In this document: positions 30,955 to 40,531 of the stretch, piece by piece | How positions within the stretch are numbered: position 1 is the stretch's first letter | How the letters are laid out: each line of letters begins with the position of its first letter | Assembly: GCA_963575745.1 (NCBI GenBank) | Contig: CAUYUJ010020704.1 | Location: 260,898-324,897 of the forward strand | Reading direction: 5' to 3' | Origin: Prorocentrum cordatum | Taxonomy: Eukaryota; Sar; Dinophyceae; Prorocentrales; Prorocentraceae | DNA: 64,000 nucleotides | Notes under the pieces: generated by a model | The model's database searches: none | What the model saw: only the letters and a program-made list of their open reading frames with translations | What the model was told of the DNA's origin: nothing | Program-made: the position numbers and the translations under genes

Positions 30955-31290
30955 AGGGTGGGATCTCGAGGATACGATCGCATCGATCACGTGGCCGATC
31001 GGCCACGTGATCGATGTGATCGTTTCCTCGACCACATCGATCACGTGACCGTTCCCATGACCGATCGGTCGGAAGATCGCACCATCGATCGCCGATCGAG
31101 TCCAAGATCGTCGATCGCGATCGAGATGGATCTCGAGTCGAGATCCATCTCGAGTCGAGACGGGTCGAGATCATCTCGACTCGATCGCCGATCGGGCTTT
31201 TCGTCCGAGGGTGCCTTGGTGGCGACTGTTGCAGGCTGTCGATCGCCGATCGATCCCTTCGTCCGACCGCCTCGTCCGACTGCGGTCGGC
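30955..31290. other. Palindrome-dense intron of gene B
   Basis: Contains a perfect 36-bp palindrome at 30,981-31,016 (half-site CATCGATCACGTGGCCGA), a second CATCGATCACGTGACC copy at 31,034-31,050, a 13+1+13 inverted repeat at 31,124-31,150 (AGATGGATCTCGA), and many GATCGCCGATCG motifs. No coding sense. The intron could fold extensively. Confidence 0.7.
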
Positions 31291-31445
31291 CGCCGATCCG
31301 AGGTTCGACGCCAACCCATTCGAAACCATTTATGAGATGTGCTTGTCCGCTGGGGCAGCTCTGGATGCCGGGGCCGCTAGCGAGCCTTTGCCCGAAGTCT
31401 TGGAGCTAGCGCTCGGCGGCGTCTTCCGCGGCCTCAAGGACCCCG
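31290..31445 (+). CDS. Gene B exon 4
   Basis: FDANPFETIYEMCLSAGAAL, DAGAASEPLPEVLELALGGV, FRGLKDPG: short, well-formed helical exon in the frame open over 31,211-31,906. It fades into Pro-rich sequence at about 31,450. Confidence 0.5.
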
Positions 31446-31749
31446 GGGCGGTGGGGGGCCATCCGCCCAGCACCCCAGCACCCTTCCCCTCCCCCCGCTC
31501 CCGTCGGGCGCTCGGGCGGCCTTCGTCGGCCAACCGGGGCAATCCATCTGCGTCGCGCCAGCGGCCCTGGCGGCAGTTTGGGGGGGTGCTCCAGAGATGC
31601 GCGCCTCTCCCCCGTCGCTCGCTACCCGCCACTGCCCTCTTTGGATCTTTCCCTTCTCGGCCCCGCCTTTGCTTCTCTCGGTCCCCTCTCAGCCCCGCCT
31701 TTCCCCATCAATCTGGCCCATTGGTTTTGTTGTTGGTCTTGCGCCGTGC

Positions 31750-32580
31750 CAGGGGTCCACCGTTTTCTCTGGCGACTTCTGGAATCAGCACGCTGCGGCT
31801 GTCGGCGATCTCTGGGCCAACGGGGAGCCCGTCGACTTGCCGTCCGCGACGCAGTCGCAGATCGCGAGCTCCGCGTTCTTCAGGCGTGAGCAGCTGGTGG
31901 CGTTGATGCAGATGCGTGCCCGTTTGACGGCGAGGGCCCTCGTCGCATTGTTCAAGGCGCCAGGCAGCGTGCTGAGCAAGACTGCCACAGCGACAGCTGG
32001 GACCGAGCAGGCGGGTCGATTCCACGCGGCGCTGGACGCTGTCGCCTCGATGCCCCACGCAGAGATCGATCGCGACCTCTTGCGGGAGATGGCGCAGACC
32101 GACGTCCTCATCGAGTCCAACGACGGGGCGTGGGCCGCAGACTGGTCGGAAGGTCTCACGCGCGATCTCGAGGAGGCCAACCAGAGGGTGGCCATGGCCA
32201 AAGGTTTCGAGATGCTTCGCAGTCGCTTGTGGCGCTTGACGACGCCCCCACTCCCACCGCTCTGCGTCGGCACGCCCGAGGACGAGACCAACCGCGACCA
32301 GGGCGCTGCAGGCAAGGCCAAGACTAGGGACTCGATGATCGATCTCTACGCGTTCACCAACGCCAGCCGGGTCAATGGCAAGCACTTTGGCCAGATGCCA
32401 GAACGCGGCGTGACCGTGCTTCCAGTGTCGAGGGCGGCCATGACCACCCCTTTCGTCGGGCTGATGTCCATGGAGTTGGAGATGGCGCTCCACCGGGCCA
32501 GCTTCAGCGATGAAGCCTTGAAGTTGTACGGGAAGATCTACTCCCCCGCGTTTGAGCCCCTGGCGCCAGGCAAGAAAAGG
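31750..32580 (+). CDS. Gene B exon 5
   Basis: Starts after CGTGCCAG. Segments: GSTVFSGDFWNQHAAAVGDL, SAFFRREQLVALMQMRARLT, ARALVALFKAPGSVLSKTAT, GRFHAALDAVASMPHAEIDR, MIDLYAFTNASRVNGKHFGQ. It is coherent for about 275 residues. Near 32,570-32,585 the frame moves (GGCAAGAAAAGGGCCC), by a small indel or a missed short intron, and coding continues. Confidence 0.6.
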
Positions 32581-33269
32581 GCCCGCCCCAGCTGTTCCTG
32601 CAGCTCCCCAGCGACAAGGTCACGCTGCCTTTCGCTGGCAAGGTGAGCACCGAGAGGACTGTTGGGTGCATTCCTCTTACGAGCTTGGCAGTGGCATCGT
32701 CAGTCGAGGACTTGATGATCGCGCCGCTGGCGGGCGCTGAGGGCGGCGACTCAGACAGGAAGCTGCTGGACTTGAAGGGGCCAGAGGTCCTCGGCTTCGT
32801 CAACTTCTACGTCTCCGGGAAGCACAGGGAGTCGCTGCTGGACGACCAGCTCGCGCATGTCCCCTGGGCCGCGCGCAAGGTGTCCAAGGCTGCGCAGGCC
32901 ACAATGGAGATGGATGGTGCTGCTATCTCTGTGCCCGTGGGCGCCCTGCTTGCCATGTCGGACGTCCAGTCGTTCCCAGAAGAGGTCGAGGTGAGCAAAC
33001 AGTTCACGATGCTGGCCCCGTCGGCATCCGTCAGGCCAGAGAGTCTCCAGCAGGTTCCTGGCGGCGACGGCGGTCTGGAGCTCGCGATCTTGAAGAGGGC
33101 CGCTCCGCAGCCGGCGAGCGGGGACGTCCCGCCCGAGATCGGTGACCTGATCGGCCTGCCCGGGCTCATTCGCACGAGTAGCGCGGCCGACGCCTCCGCC
33201 CCTGGCCCGAAGGCCAAGGCAGTGGCCAAGGCCAAGGCTGCAGCTGCCAAGGCCCACTTGCTTCAGTAG
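32580..33269 (+). CDS. Gene B C-terminal coding stretch
   Basis: LFLQLPSDKVTLPFAGKVST, DLKGPEVLGFVNFYVSGKHR, ESLLDDQLAHVPWAARKVSK, then a Lys/Ala tail (PKAKAVAKAKAAAAKAHLLQ) ending at TAG (33,267-33,269). The basic tail resembles histone-H1-like or KA-rich nucleic-acid-binding tails. This is the true 3' end of gene B. Confidence 0.6.
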   Translation, partial: GPPQLFLQLPSDKVTLPFAGKVSTERTVGCIPLTSLAVASSVEDLMIAPLAGAEGGDSDRKLLDLKGPEVLGFVNFYVSGKHRESLLDDQLAHVPWAARKVSKAAQATMEMDGAAISVPVGALLAMSDVQSFPEEVEVSKQFTMLAPSASVRPESLQQVPGGDGGLELAILKRAAPQPASGDVPPEIGDLIGLPGLIRTSSAADASAPGPKAKAVAKAKAAAAKAHLLQ

Positions 33270-33324
33270 ACTCCGCGAGATGCGGGAGCTGGCAGCCACC
33301 TGGCCACTTTTGGCCGTGTTTACC

Positions 33325-33500
33325 TCCCTCTCTTCTTCCAGATTCCACCTGCACCTTCACCTCCACCTCCTCCACAGATTCTATCATCGTCCACCTTCCA
33401 AAGCGCCCTGCCCCCACGTCCACCTCCACCTCCATCTCCACCTCCCCCCTATCCTCTTCCTTCCCCTCGCTGCCCCTCGCTTTCTTTTTCTTCTCGCGAT
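33325..33500 (+). repeat. Pyrimidine-rich tract downstream of gene B
   Basis: CACCTCCACCTCC and CCTCCACCTC units; no coding sense. 33,500-33,830 holds nothing assignable. Confidence 0.6.
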
Positions 33501-33918
33501 CTGACCCCAGCGCCGCCGGCGCCTGCTGCCTGTAATTATCACGGCCGACCGCGAGCGCCAGACATACACGACGCTTCGCGTCCTCGCGTGTATGCATAGG
33601 CCCCCGACACTTGGACGGCCGCACCCCAGGGGGCTGGGGAGCTCCCCGAGAATGAAAATCATATGATTTCCCATGAGTTTCTCAGCATCGGCACGGGTGT
33701 CGGGGGCTAGGCGCGGCTGCGGGCGTGGCCGCGGGTGCGTTGGCAGCAGCAGACATCTGTAGTTAGTTTGAGCGGGCGCTGTCGCCCCATCCCATTTCTC
33801 CCATCTCCGATCCCCCCTTCCTCTTCGAGCCTCTCCACCGTTGCTCTCCCTCTCCTGGGCCTCTCCCGAGCCCTCTCCTGAGCGATCTTGTCTGCCTCTC
33901 CTCTCGTCTCCTTTCCGC

Positions 33919-34003
33919 TCTCCTCTCCTCTCCTCTCCGTTCCTCTCTCCTCTCCTCTCCTCTCCTCTCCTCTCCTCTCCTCTCCTCTCCTCTCCTCTCC
34001 TCT
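33919..34003 (+). repeat. (TCTCC)n pentanucleotide microsatellite
   Basis: Nearly perfect TCTCC repeats (16-17 units), with surrounding degenerate copies from 33,836. Confidence 0.95.
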
Positions 34004-34289
34004 CTTCTCTTCTTCTCTCCCGCTCCTGTTTGCGAGCGCGCGAGCGCCGCTCTCGCGGTTTTCGTCGCAGTTCGGAAGATGTGGCATCGAGCGCATCAGA
34101 GTCACATCGGCACGATTGCACATCAACTCGCATCAACATCAAACGCTGAAATACGGATCGCTTTGGTATCCAGGAGGTCGTTGGTTTTCGGGCTCGCGAG
34201 ACCTATCCGTGGCCAGACAGGCCCCTGGGCCCCTGGGCCTATCATTCCGTATTCAGCTTTCTTCTCGGTAGCGCGATGAATGCGCGCCT

Positions 34290-34645
34290 GTACTCGATGA
34301 TGAGGATGTGGATGATGATTGCAATGATGAGTGCGATGCTGATAGCGGGGACGACGCTGAGGCGATGCTGATGGTAATGATGATGATGGTTATGCTTGTG
34401 AGTATGAGTTTCATGCCGACGATGGTGATGATGATGCTGTTGATGATGATGGTGGTTGTGCATATCATTCTTATGGTGGTAATGATGGCGATAACGATGA
34501 TAATTATGATGTTGGCAGTGGTGAAGACAGCGATGAACATCATAGCCCAATCATGACATCGTCAGTGCAGAGCGATGGTGCTATTTTTTGGCGATGATGA
34601 GACGACCAGGGCCATGATTCCAATGGTGGTAGCGATAATGATGAG
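34290..34645 (+). repeat. (GAT)n-type degenerate microsatellite
   Basis: GATGATGATG interspersed with GGTAATGATG and CTGATAG. Ends with TAGGAGGAGGTGCAGGAGG. Confidence 0.85.
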
Positions 34646-34649
34646 TAGG

Positions 34650-35035
34650 AGGAGGTGCAGGAGGAGGAGGAGGAGGAGGAGGAGGAGGTATATAATCAAC
34701 GCCCTGAGTTATACACCTCCCCGGGGCCCTCTTGGGCCCGTCCCGGGCCCCCCTGCGGGGCCCTTTGAGAACCCTCTGGCCGCGCCCCCAGGCCCCGAGA
34801 GAGCCCAGCGAAGGCCGCGAGAGGGCTCCAGGAGGCCCCCAGTGGCGTATATAACCCGACGCGTTCGTTATATACCCCCTTGGGGGGGTCCTTGGGCCCC
34901 TCTCGGGCCCGTGCTGGAGCCTCTCAGGGGTTCTTTGGGGGCCCTCTTGGGCGGAGAAGGAGTGCTCCTCCTCCTCCTCCTCCTCCTCCTCCTCCTCCTC
35001 CTCCTCCTCCCCCTCCCCCTCCTCCCCCCTCTCAG
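34650..35035. repeat. Third copy of the palindrome unit between (GGA)n and (TCC)n
   Basis: (GGA)n at 34,647-34,688, then 34,690-34,955 matches the right arm at 12,791-13,050 (shared ATCAACGCCCTGAGTTATAC spacer in reverse, CCCGAGAGAGCCC, GCGTATATAACCC), then (TCC)n at 34,967-35,020. GTATATAA...TTATAC and GTATATAAC...GTTATATAC hairpins bound a ~150-bp core. Confidence 0.8.
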
Positions 35036-35140
35036 GCTCGCCCCCGGGCGGGCAGCCGGTTGGTGTGGGCGGCGCCTCCCGGCGTCCGGGGGAACTGAAA
35101 CCCGCGTAGTCGCGGCCTGTTTGGGGGCCGCGCCACTGCT

Positions 35141-35189
35141 GAAACCACCCACCTTCCCACGGCATAGCCGTGGGCGGGTGGGTGGTTTC
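35141..35189. repeat. Hairpin, 13-bp outer arms
   Basis: GAAACCACCCACC (35,141) pairs with GGTGGGTGGTTTC (ending 35,189), with an inner CCCACGGC/GCCGTGGG stem. A second hairpin lies at 35,235-35,260 (CCCGATTCGGC). Confidence 0.8.
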
Positions 35190-35679
35190 GGCAATATGGG
35201 GCACCGACCCCGGCCTTCGGGCCTAAACGGTAATCCCGATTCGGCTACGGCCGAATCGGGCCCCCTCCACCGTCTTGGCCCGGCGGCTCCCCGGTCGCGC
35301 CAGGGTGTGGAGGGGGGGTCTGGCTTCGGCCAGGCTCACGGGAAGTCCTGCTCTGTCCCCCTTGGGCAAGGGGACTGGGGGGAGCAGGCCAGGGCACCCG
35401 CCCCGAGACTCGCGCCAGGTGCCCCGCCTGGTGGCGAGGGGTGTCCTGCGTCCCCGACCAGCGCCTGGCGCGCCTGGCGGGTGGCAGGGGGGGCCCCTCC
35501 CCTCGGGGGGGGGCTGGTCCTGGAGGCGTTGGACGTGTACGTGCACCTCTGAGCGCCCCCCCCCCTCCTCGGCCTTCTGGGTTTTGGAGCGGCCGAGGTG
35601 CACTAGGTCTCTCCCAGCACACTGTATAGGCCCTGGCAGTGTTTTTTTTGTTTTGACATATCACCTCGTGATGGCGTCC

Positions 35680-35700
35680 ACTCCACTCCACTCCACTCCC
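35680..35700 (+). repeat. (CCACT)n short tandem repeat
   Basis: Four CCACT units just before the palindromes at 35,721. Confidence 0.8.
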
Positions 35701-35720
35701 TCTCAGGCTCTCAGGCCAAT

Positions 35721-35806
35721 TTGGTAGGGATCACCACTCGCCGAGTGGTGATCCCTACCAAAGCCTCCTAGTGGTGATCACCACTCGCCGAGTAGTGATC
35801 ACTCGC
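35721..35806. repeat. Perfect 41-bp palindrome plus adjacent palindromic GTGATCAC repeats
   Basis: 35,721-35,740 (TTGGTAGGGATCACCACTCG) and 35,742-35,761 are exact inverted copies around one base. A second related palindrome (AGTGGTGATCACCACT) and CCGAGTAGTGATCAC follow at once. It could be a protein-binding site, a hairpin element end, or a nested insertion scar. Confidence 0.85.
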
Positions 35807-35999
35807 CCCGCCCTCCCGCCTGGCCAGGCGGTGAACGGCGGCGGCGGCAGCGCGGCGGGGGGGCGCCGCGCGCGGGCGTCGGCTCGCTCGAACCCGAGCG
35901 GCGTCGTCGCCGCCGCCGCCGCCGTCGTCGCCGTCCGCCGCGTGCTTCTCGCGCAGTCGGGCCGAGGCATAAGATCGAGGTCGCTTCGGGGAGGGTGCC

Positions 36000-36790
36000 C
36001 GGACGCCGACCGTTCTTTGCGTTCGTTTGGATGTTCTTGTGCATTTTGGGATGGGTATATGTATATGGCATATAATATATACCCCACCCCACCCCACTCC
36101 GGCCTCATGTTCTTGAAGGCTTGAGCGATGCTCTTCTGGCCTAGGTCCGACTGTCGTCCTCGCCTTTTCCTGCTCCTTCTCTTCCCTCATCCCCCTCCTC
36201 TTCTTTCCCCTCTCTTCCTCATCCATATTCGTCCCGCCGCCCCCATCCTCCTCCTTCCTTATCCCTCCTCCACCTCCTCCCCCTCCTTCCCCGTGGCCAT
36301 TTCGGCTCTGGGCTCAAAGCTGTGGGGCCATATCGGCCCTGCGCTTGACGGTTGGCGGCGGGGTAGGGGGGTAATTAGGGGGGTCGGCGATCTCGGTCGC
36401 GCGGCCCCCCGCGTTCGCGCTTGCGCTGGTTATGCTGGCTATGCTTGGTTGTGCTATGCTTTTCGCGTTCTTGCGTCGTGAACGCGGGAATTCAGAGAAA
36501 CTGAAAAATCCCTCGGTCCTCTCACCCTTCCCCTCTCTCGTATCATTACTGCGATTGGTGCTGCATGTGTCGCAGCCATTCTTGCGTCATACACGGCTAC
36601 TGCTGCTTACGGGAACCAGTGCTAGTGCTACTGTATTGACTACTAATAATCTATTAATAACCCCTAACCCGTGAGCATAAACACTAGGGGATAATAAAGT
36701 TCGGGGTTCAGGGGGAGATAATCAAAGTAGCCCAACAGACCTCAGCATAATCTCGAAGTAAGAGATGATCAAGAGAAGCCAAGCCGAGCA
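36000..36790. other. No gene seen
   Basis: Mixed sequence with a TATATGTATATGG tract (36,056-36,080), pyrimidine tract (36,160-36,295) and an AT-richer stretch (36,580-36,760). 36,291-36,311 weakly resembles the spliced leader (17 of 21). Confidence 0.4.
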
Positions 36791-36799
36791 CGTTTTGAG

Positions 36800-38055
36800 G
36801 CATCCTTGGCGTTTAGTCTCCATAGACATATCATCAACAATGGCTTATCTCGCTGGAGACATCCTCAACAAATCCCTTGTTTCGCTTGAGACATCCACAA
36901 ACTATTGCTTATTTCGCTTGAGACACCGTCAACGTATTGCTTATTTCGCTTGAGACATCCTCGAAATAATTGTGGTTTTCGCTTGAACCATCCTCAACAA
37001 ATTGCTGATTTCGCCTGAGACACCCTCAAACTATTGCGCATTTCGCTTGATGGCTTATTCCGATTGAGACACCCTCGAACTATTGTTTATTTCGCTTGAG
37101 ACATCCTCGAAATGATTGTGTTTTTCGCTTGAAACATCCTTCAACTATTGCTGATTTCGCCTGAAACATCCTGAAACGATTGCGTATTTCGCTTGAGACA
37201 CCCTCAAACTATTGCGTAATTCGCTTGAGACATCCACAAACTATTGCTTATTTCGCTTGAGACACCATCAAACTATTGTTTATTTCGCTTGAGACATCCT
37301 CGAACTGATTGTGTTTTTCGCTTGAAACATCCTCAAACTATTGCTGATTTCGCCTGAAACACCCTGAAACTATTGCGTATTTCGCTTGAGACATCCACAA
37401 ATTATTGCTTATTTCGCTTGAGACACCCTCAAACTATTGTTTTTTCGCTTGAGACATCCTCATACTATTGCTTATTTCGCTGGATACACCCTCAAACTAT
37501 TGTTTATTTCGCTTGAGACATCCTCGAAACTATTGCGTATCTCGCGTGAGACATCCTCATATTATTGCTTATTTCGCTTGAGACATCCTCGAACTACTGC
37601 TTATTTCGCTTGAGTCATCCTCGAAAAAATTGCGTGCTTCGCCTGGGACATCCTCATACTATTGCTTATTTCGCTGGAGACATCGTCAAACTATTGCTTG
37701 AGGCATCTTCAAACTATTGCGTATTTCGCTTGAGACACCCTCAAACTATTGCATATTTCGCTTGGGACACCCTCAAACTAACTTGCTTATGTCGCTTGAG
37801 ACATCCTCGAACTAATGGTGTTTCGCGTGAGACATCCTCAACCTATTGCTTATTTCGCTGGATACATCCTCAAACTATTGCTTGAGACATCCTGAAACTA
37901 TTGCGTATTTCGCTTGAGGTATCCTCATACTATGGCTTATTTCGCTTGAGACATCCTGGAACTATTGCGTGTTTCGATTGAGACATCCTCGAACCAATTG
38001 TGTGTTTCGCTTGAGGCTTCCTCGAACATATGCTCTTTTCGCTTGGGTATTGTTT
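36800..38055 (+). repeat. Array 1 of the 32-bp GAGACATCC repeat
   Basis: Roughly 38 units of TATTTCGCTTGAGACATCCT followed by CAAACTATTGCT. The 19-base core TTTCGCTTGAGACATCCTC is best conserved and the 12-13 base linker drifts. The array ends about 28 bp before the stop codon of the minus-strand protease-like gene. All units share one orientation. Confidence 0.95.
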
Positions 38056-38082
38056 ATAGTTCTCGAGGGCGCATGCTCGCGG

Positions 38083-39409
38083 TTAAAGCTTCATGCACGC
38101 GAGCTCGAAGTCCTTGGCTGCCCTCGACAAAAAGCCTTTGTGGCGCACTTGCTCGAAGTGCTCGCCCATGCAGGCTCGGCAGCCTTTACTGCCATCCTTG
38201 AGCTGCAAGCATTTCTTGCACTCCTTGGCTGCTTGCAGTGCTGCCTCGAGGTTGGCGTGCTTGGGCTCGGGCACGAACGGATCCGGGGCCTTGCCCTTGG
38301 CCGTGGCCTTGGCCTTGCCCTTGGGCTTGGCGTCGCTCGCGTCCTTCAGCTTCTCGATCCACTCGTTACCTCGGGCGCAGATGTCGCTGATGCTGCTTGG
38401 CGGCTGGCGGCCCTCGCCGCGGAGCTCGCGCAGGGCGCGCTCGAACCACCTCGTCACCCACAATCCGCAGGACCACCCATCCACTTGGTATCTCGAGTTG
38501 CTCGGAGGGGGGCGCTCCACCTCAGGCCCAAAGAGCTTGCGCAGGATTCTCGTGGCCGCCTCCTTGGCGGACTCGGACGGCACCTTGAGAGAGGCTCGGT
38601 GCTCGATGGCCACGTCCTGGAATTCCTCCTTGGTCACCTCGAGGTACGCGTAGTGCATCGGGTTGTCGGACCAGACGCAGATGAGCAGAACCTTGGTGTT
38701 CTCGATCCTCTCGCGCCAGGCCTTCTGCTCCTCTTGCGCCTCGGCAGTGGCCGCGTCGTCGCCATGGTCTTCTCGAGCCCAGAGAACAGAAATCGTCGGC
38801 TCGATTAGCTCGACGCCTGGCGGCTGGCCAACTCGTTCCGCGATCTCGCCAATGAAAGCCTTCATCGTGCCGAGCTCGAGGGTCCTGTTCTTCTCGACGA
38901 GCTCGCAGCTGGTGATGGCTAGGTGCTTGGCCAGCTCGGTGCGCCTGGCTTTCCTCAGGGTTCGGTAATCCATCTTGGCGGGCTTGGCCTTCGCCCACTC
39001 CTCCTCGACCACGACCTCCCAGGCTCGAGGGCCGACGGATGGGGGCGAACTCCGCTCGGTTTCCGCTGCCTTTCCGCTCGGCTTCCGCGCGAGTTCCCTT
39101 CCGCTCGGTTTCTGCGCCAACTTCCGCTCGGCTTCCGCTGGCCCTTCTGCTCGGCTTCCGCTCGCGCCCCATTGGCCCTCGAGCCTGGCTGGAGCGGATC
39201 TGGAAGATCGCCGACGTCTCGACCTCGAGCACTCGGAACTGGTGCTCGCCCTCGGTGTCCATGACGCTCCAGACGTCTTGGATTCTCCCGCGCCTCCCCT
39301 CGTGGACGCACTCCTCGTTGACGCGGATGCTCTCGCCGTGCCAGGGCGAGTCCTTGCACTCCTTGAGGCCCGATTGGCCTCTCTTCTTGTCCTGGGCGCT
39401 CTGGTTCCG
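38083..39409 (-). CDS. Ulp1/C48-like cysteine protease gene, 5' end in assembly gap
   Basis: The minus frame contains KVLLICVWSDNPMHYAYLEV (catalytic-His-type strand, 38,640-38,690) and SRYQVDGWSCGLWVTRWFER (Gln and nucleophile-Cys motif, around 38,457-38,490). This spacing and pattern are typical of Ulp1/SENP family C48 peptidases, which cleave SUMO-type conjugates. Where family members have an acidic residue after the His strand, this copy reads HRASLKV, so the acid may be lost. Downstream are a KAKATAKGKA linker and a CxxC...CxxC-H motif (CKKCLQLKDG..CRACMGEH) near 38,163-38,225. A CCGCTCGGCTT repeat at 39,050-39,180 shifts the frame, and 39,190-39,409 codes HGESIRVNEECVHEGRRG and FRVLEVETSAIFQI in another minus frame. 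Confidence 0.6.
39050..39180 (-). repeat. Short tandem repeat TTCCGCTCGGCTTCCGCGCG in the protease-like gene
   Basis: About 8 degenerate 15-21 bp units. In the minus frames they translate as AEAERK/KPSGRE peptides. Likely an expansion in an intron or linker. Confidence 0.75.
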
Positions 39410-39509
39410 NNNNNNNNNNNNNNNNNNNNNNNNNNNNNNNNNNNNNNNNNNNNNNNNNNNNNNNNNNNNNNNNNNNNNNNNNNNNNNNNNNNNNNNNNNN
39501 NNNNNNNNN
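39410..39509. other. Assembly gap (100 N)
   Basis: Exactly 100 N. It separates the 5' end of the minus-strand gene from the upstream part of the plus-strand LINE, so both are incomplete here. Confidence 0.99.
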
Positions 39510-39962
39510 TACGTTTCATCGGACAGCACCATCATTTAGATTGCCGTGCCATCCCGCCGTACCTCGCGCAGCGCATCGACTGCACGTGGACCGCGGCCCG
39601 CCTCCTATGCCACAAGCTGCGCCCCACGGTTCTCCTGGACTTCCCCGAGGCCTGGACCCCCGACGAGCCAGCACTCACGGAGAGCACCTTGACGTTTTGA
39701 TCCAACACCTCGACTTAGAGCTGGCGCGACGTGCGAACCGTGCCAAAGCTGAACGCATCAAGATATGGGCTGAGGGCGTCCGCGAGCCAAGCGGGCGAAA
39801 GGCGGCCATATACGCACGGGCTGCTGACTGCTCGCCCACGGCGTATCTCCGCACGCCTACCACACCTGACGATACGCAACTCCACTGCGACACCAACGCC
39901 TTTAAACCTGACGAAGCTTGCACGGACGACAGCGACGCTGACACCGAAGCTGGCGGGGCCAT

Positions 39963-40017
39963 TTTTTTCTTTTGTTTTTTTTTTTTCTTTTTCCTATCTT
40001 TTTTTTTTTTTCTTATT

Positions 40018-40073
<56 letters not shown>

Positions 40074-40083
40074 TTTTTTTTCA
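39963..40083 (+). repeat. ~120-bp poly(T) ending in TTTCAG inside the LINE
   Basis: Almost pure T with scattered C and A, ending TTTTTTTTTTTCAG at 40,084. It separates two protein-like segments (DSDADTEAG upstream, DTDSDEDHTRE downstream). It looks like an intron polypyrimidine tract with an acceptor, or an inserted poly(A) tail in reverse. Confidence 0.8.
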
Positions 40084-40531
40084 GCCCCAGCGACGGTAGT
40101 TCGCCCGACACGGACAGCGACGAAGACCACACTCGTGAACCACCACCTGCGCAAGTCCCCGATATCCTCCCTGCCAACGCCATTGTTGCTAACACCAAGG
40201 ACATGCTTAAGCTCATGGTCGACACCTGGGAGCCCATCTTGGGCAGGTACCGTGCACGTGCGGGACATGACGCCGAAGCCATGCCGACGTGGGCTGACTT
40301 CTACGACGAGTACCGACAAGAGTTGCCTACGCCATCACCAGCTACCCCTTTCCACCTCACCGACGACCAACTCATCCACTTTATTCGCACCCGTTCACCG
40401 CGCCGTGCGGGGGGACTGGACGGCTGGACTACTAAGGAGGCTAAGGAGTTACCCGACGACATTCTTCGCCTCTTCGCCAGCGTCCTACGCGCTATGCAAC
40501 GCACTGGCACCATCCAGAACCCCTCCTCCAC

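Noticed and set aside
36800-38055. CRISPR array
   Set aside because: Conserved cores and variable linkers look superficially similar, but linkers are only 12-13 bases and related to one another, there are no cas genes, and the genome is eukaryotic.
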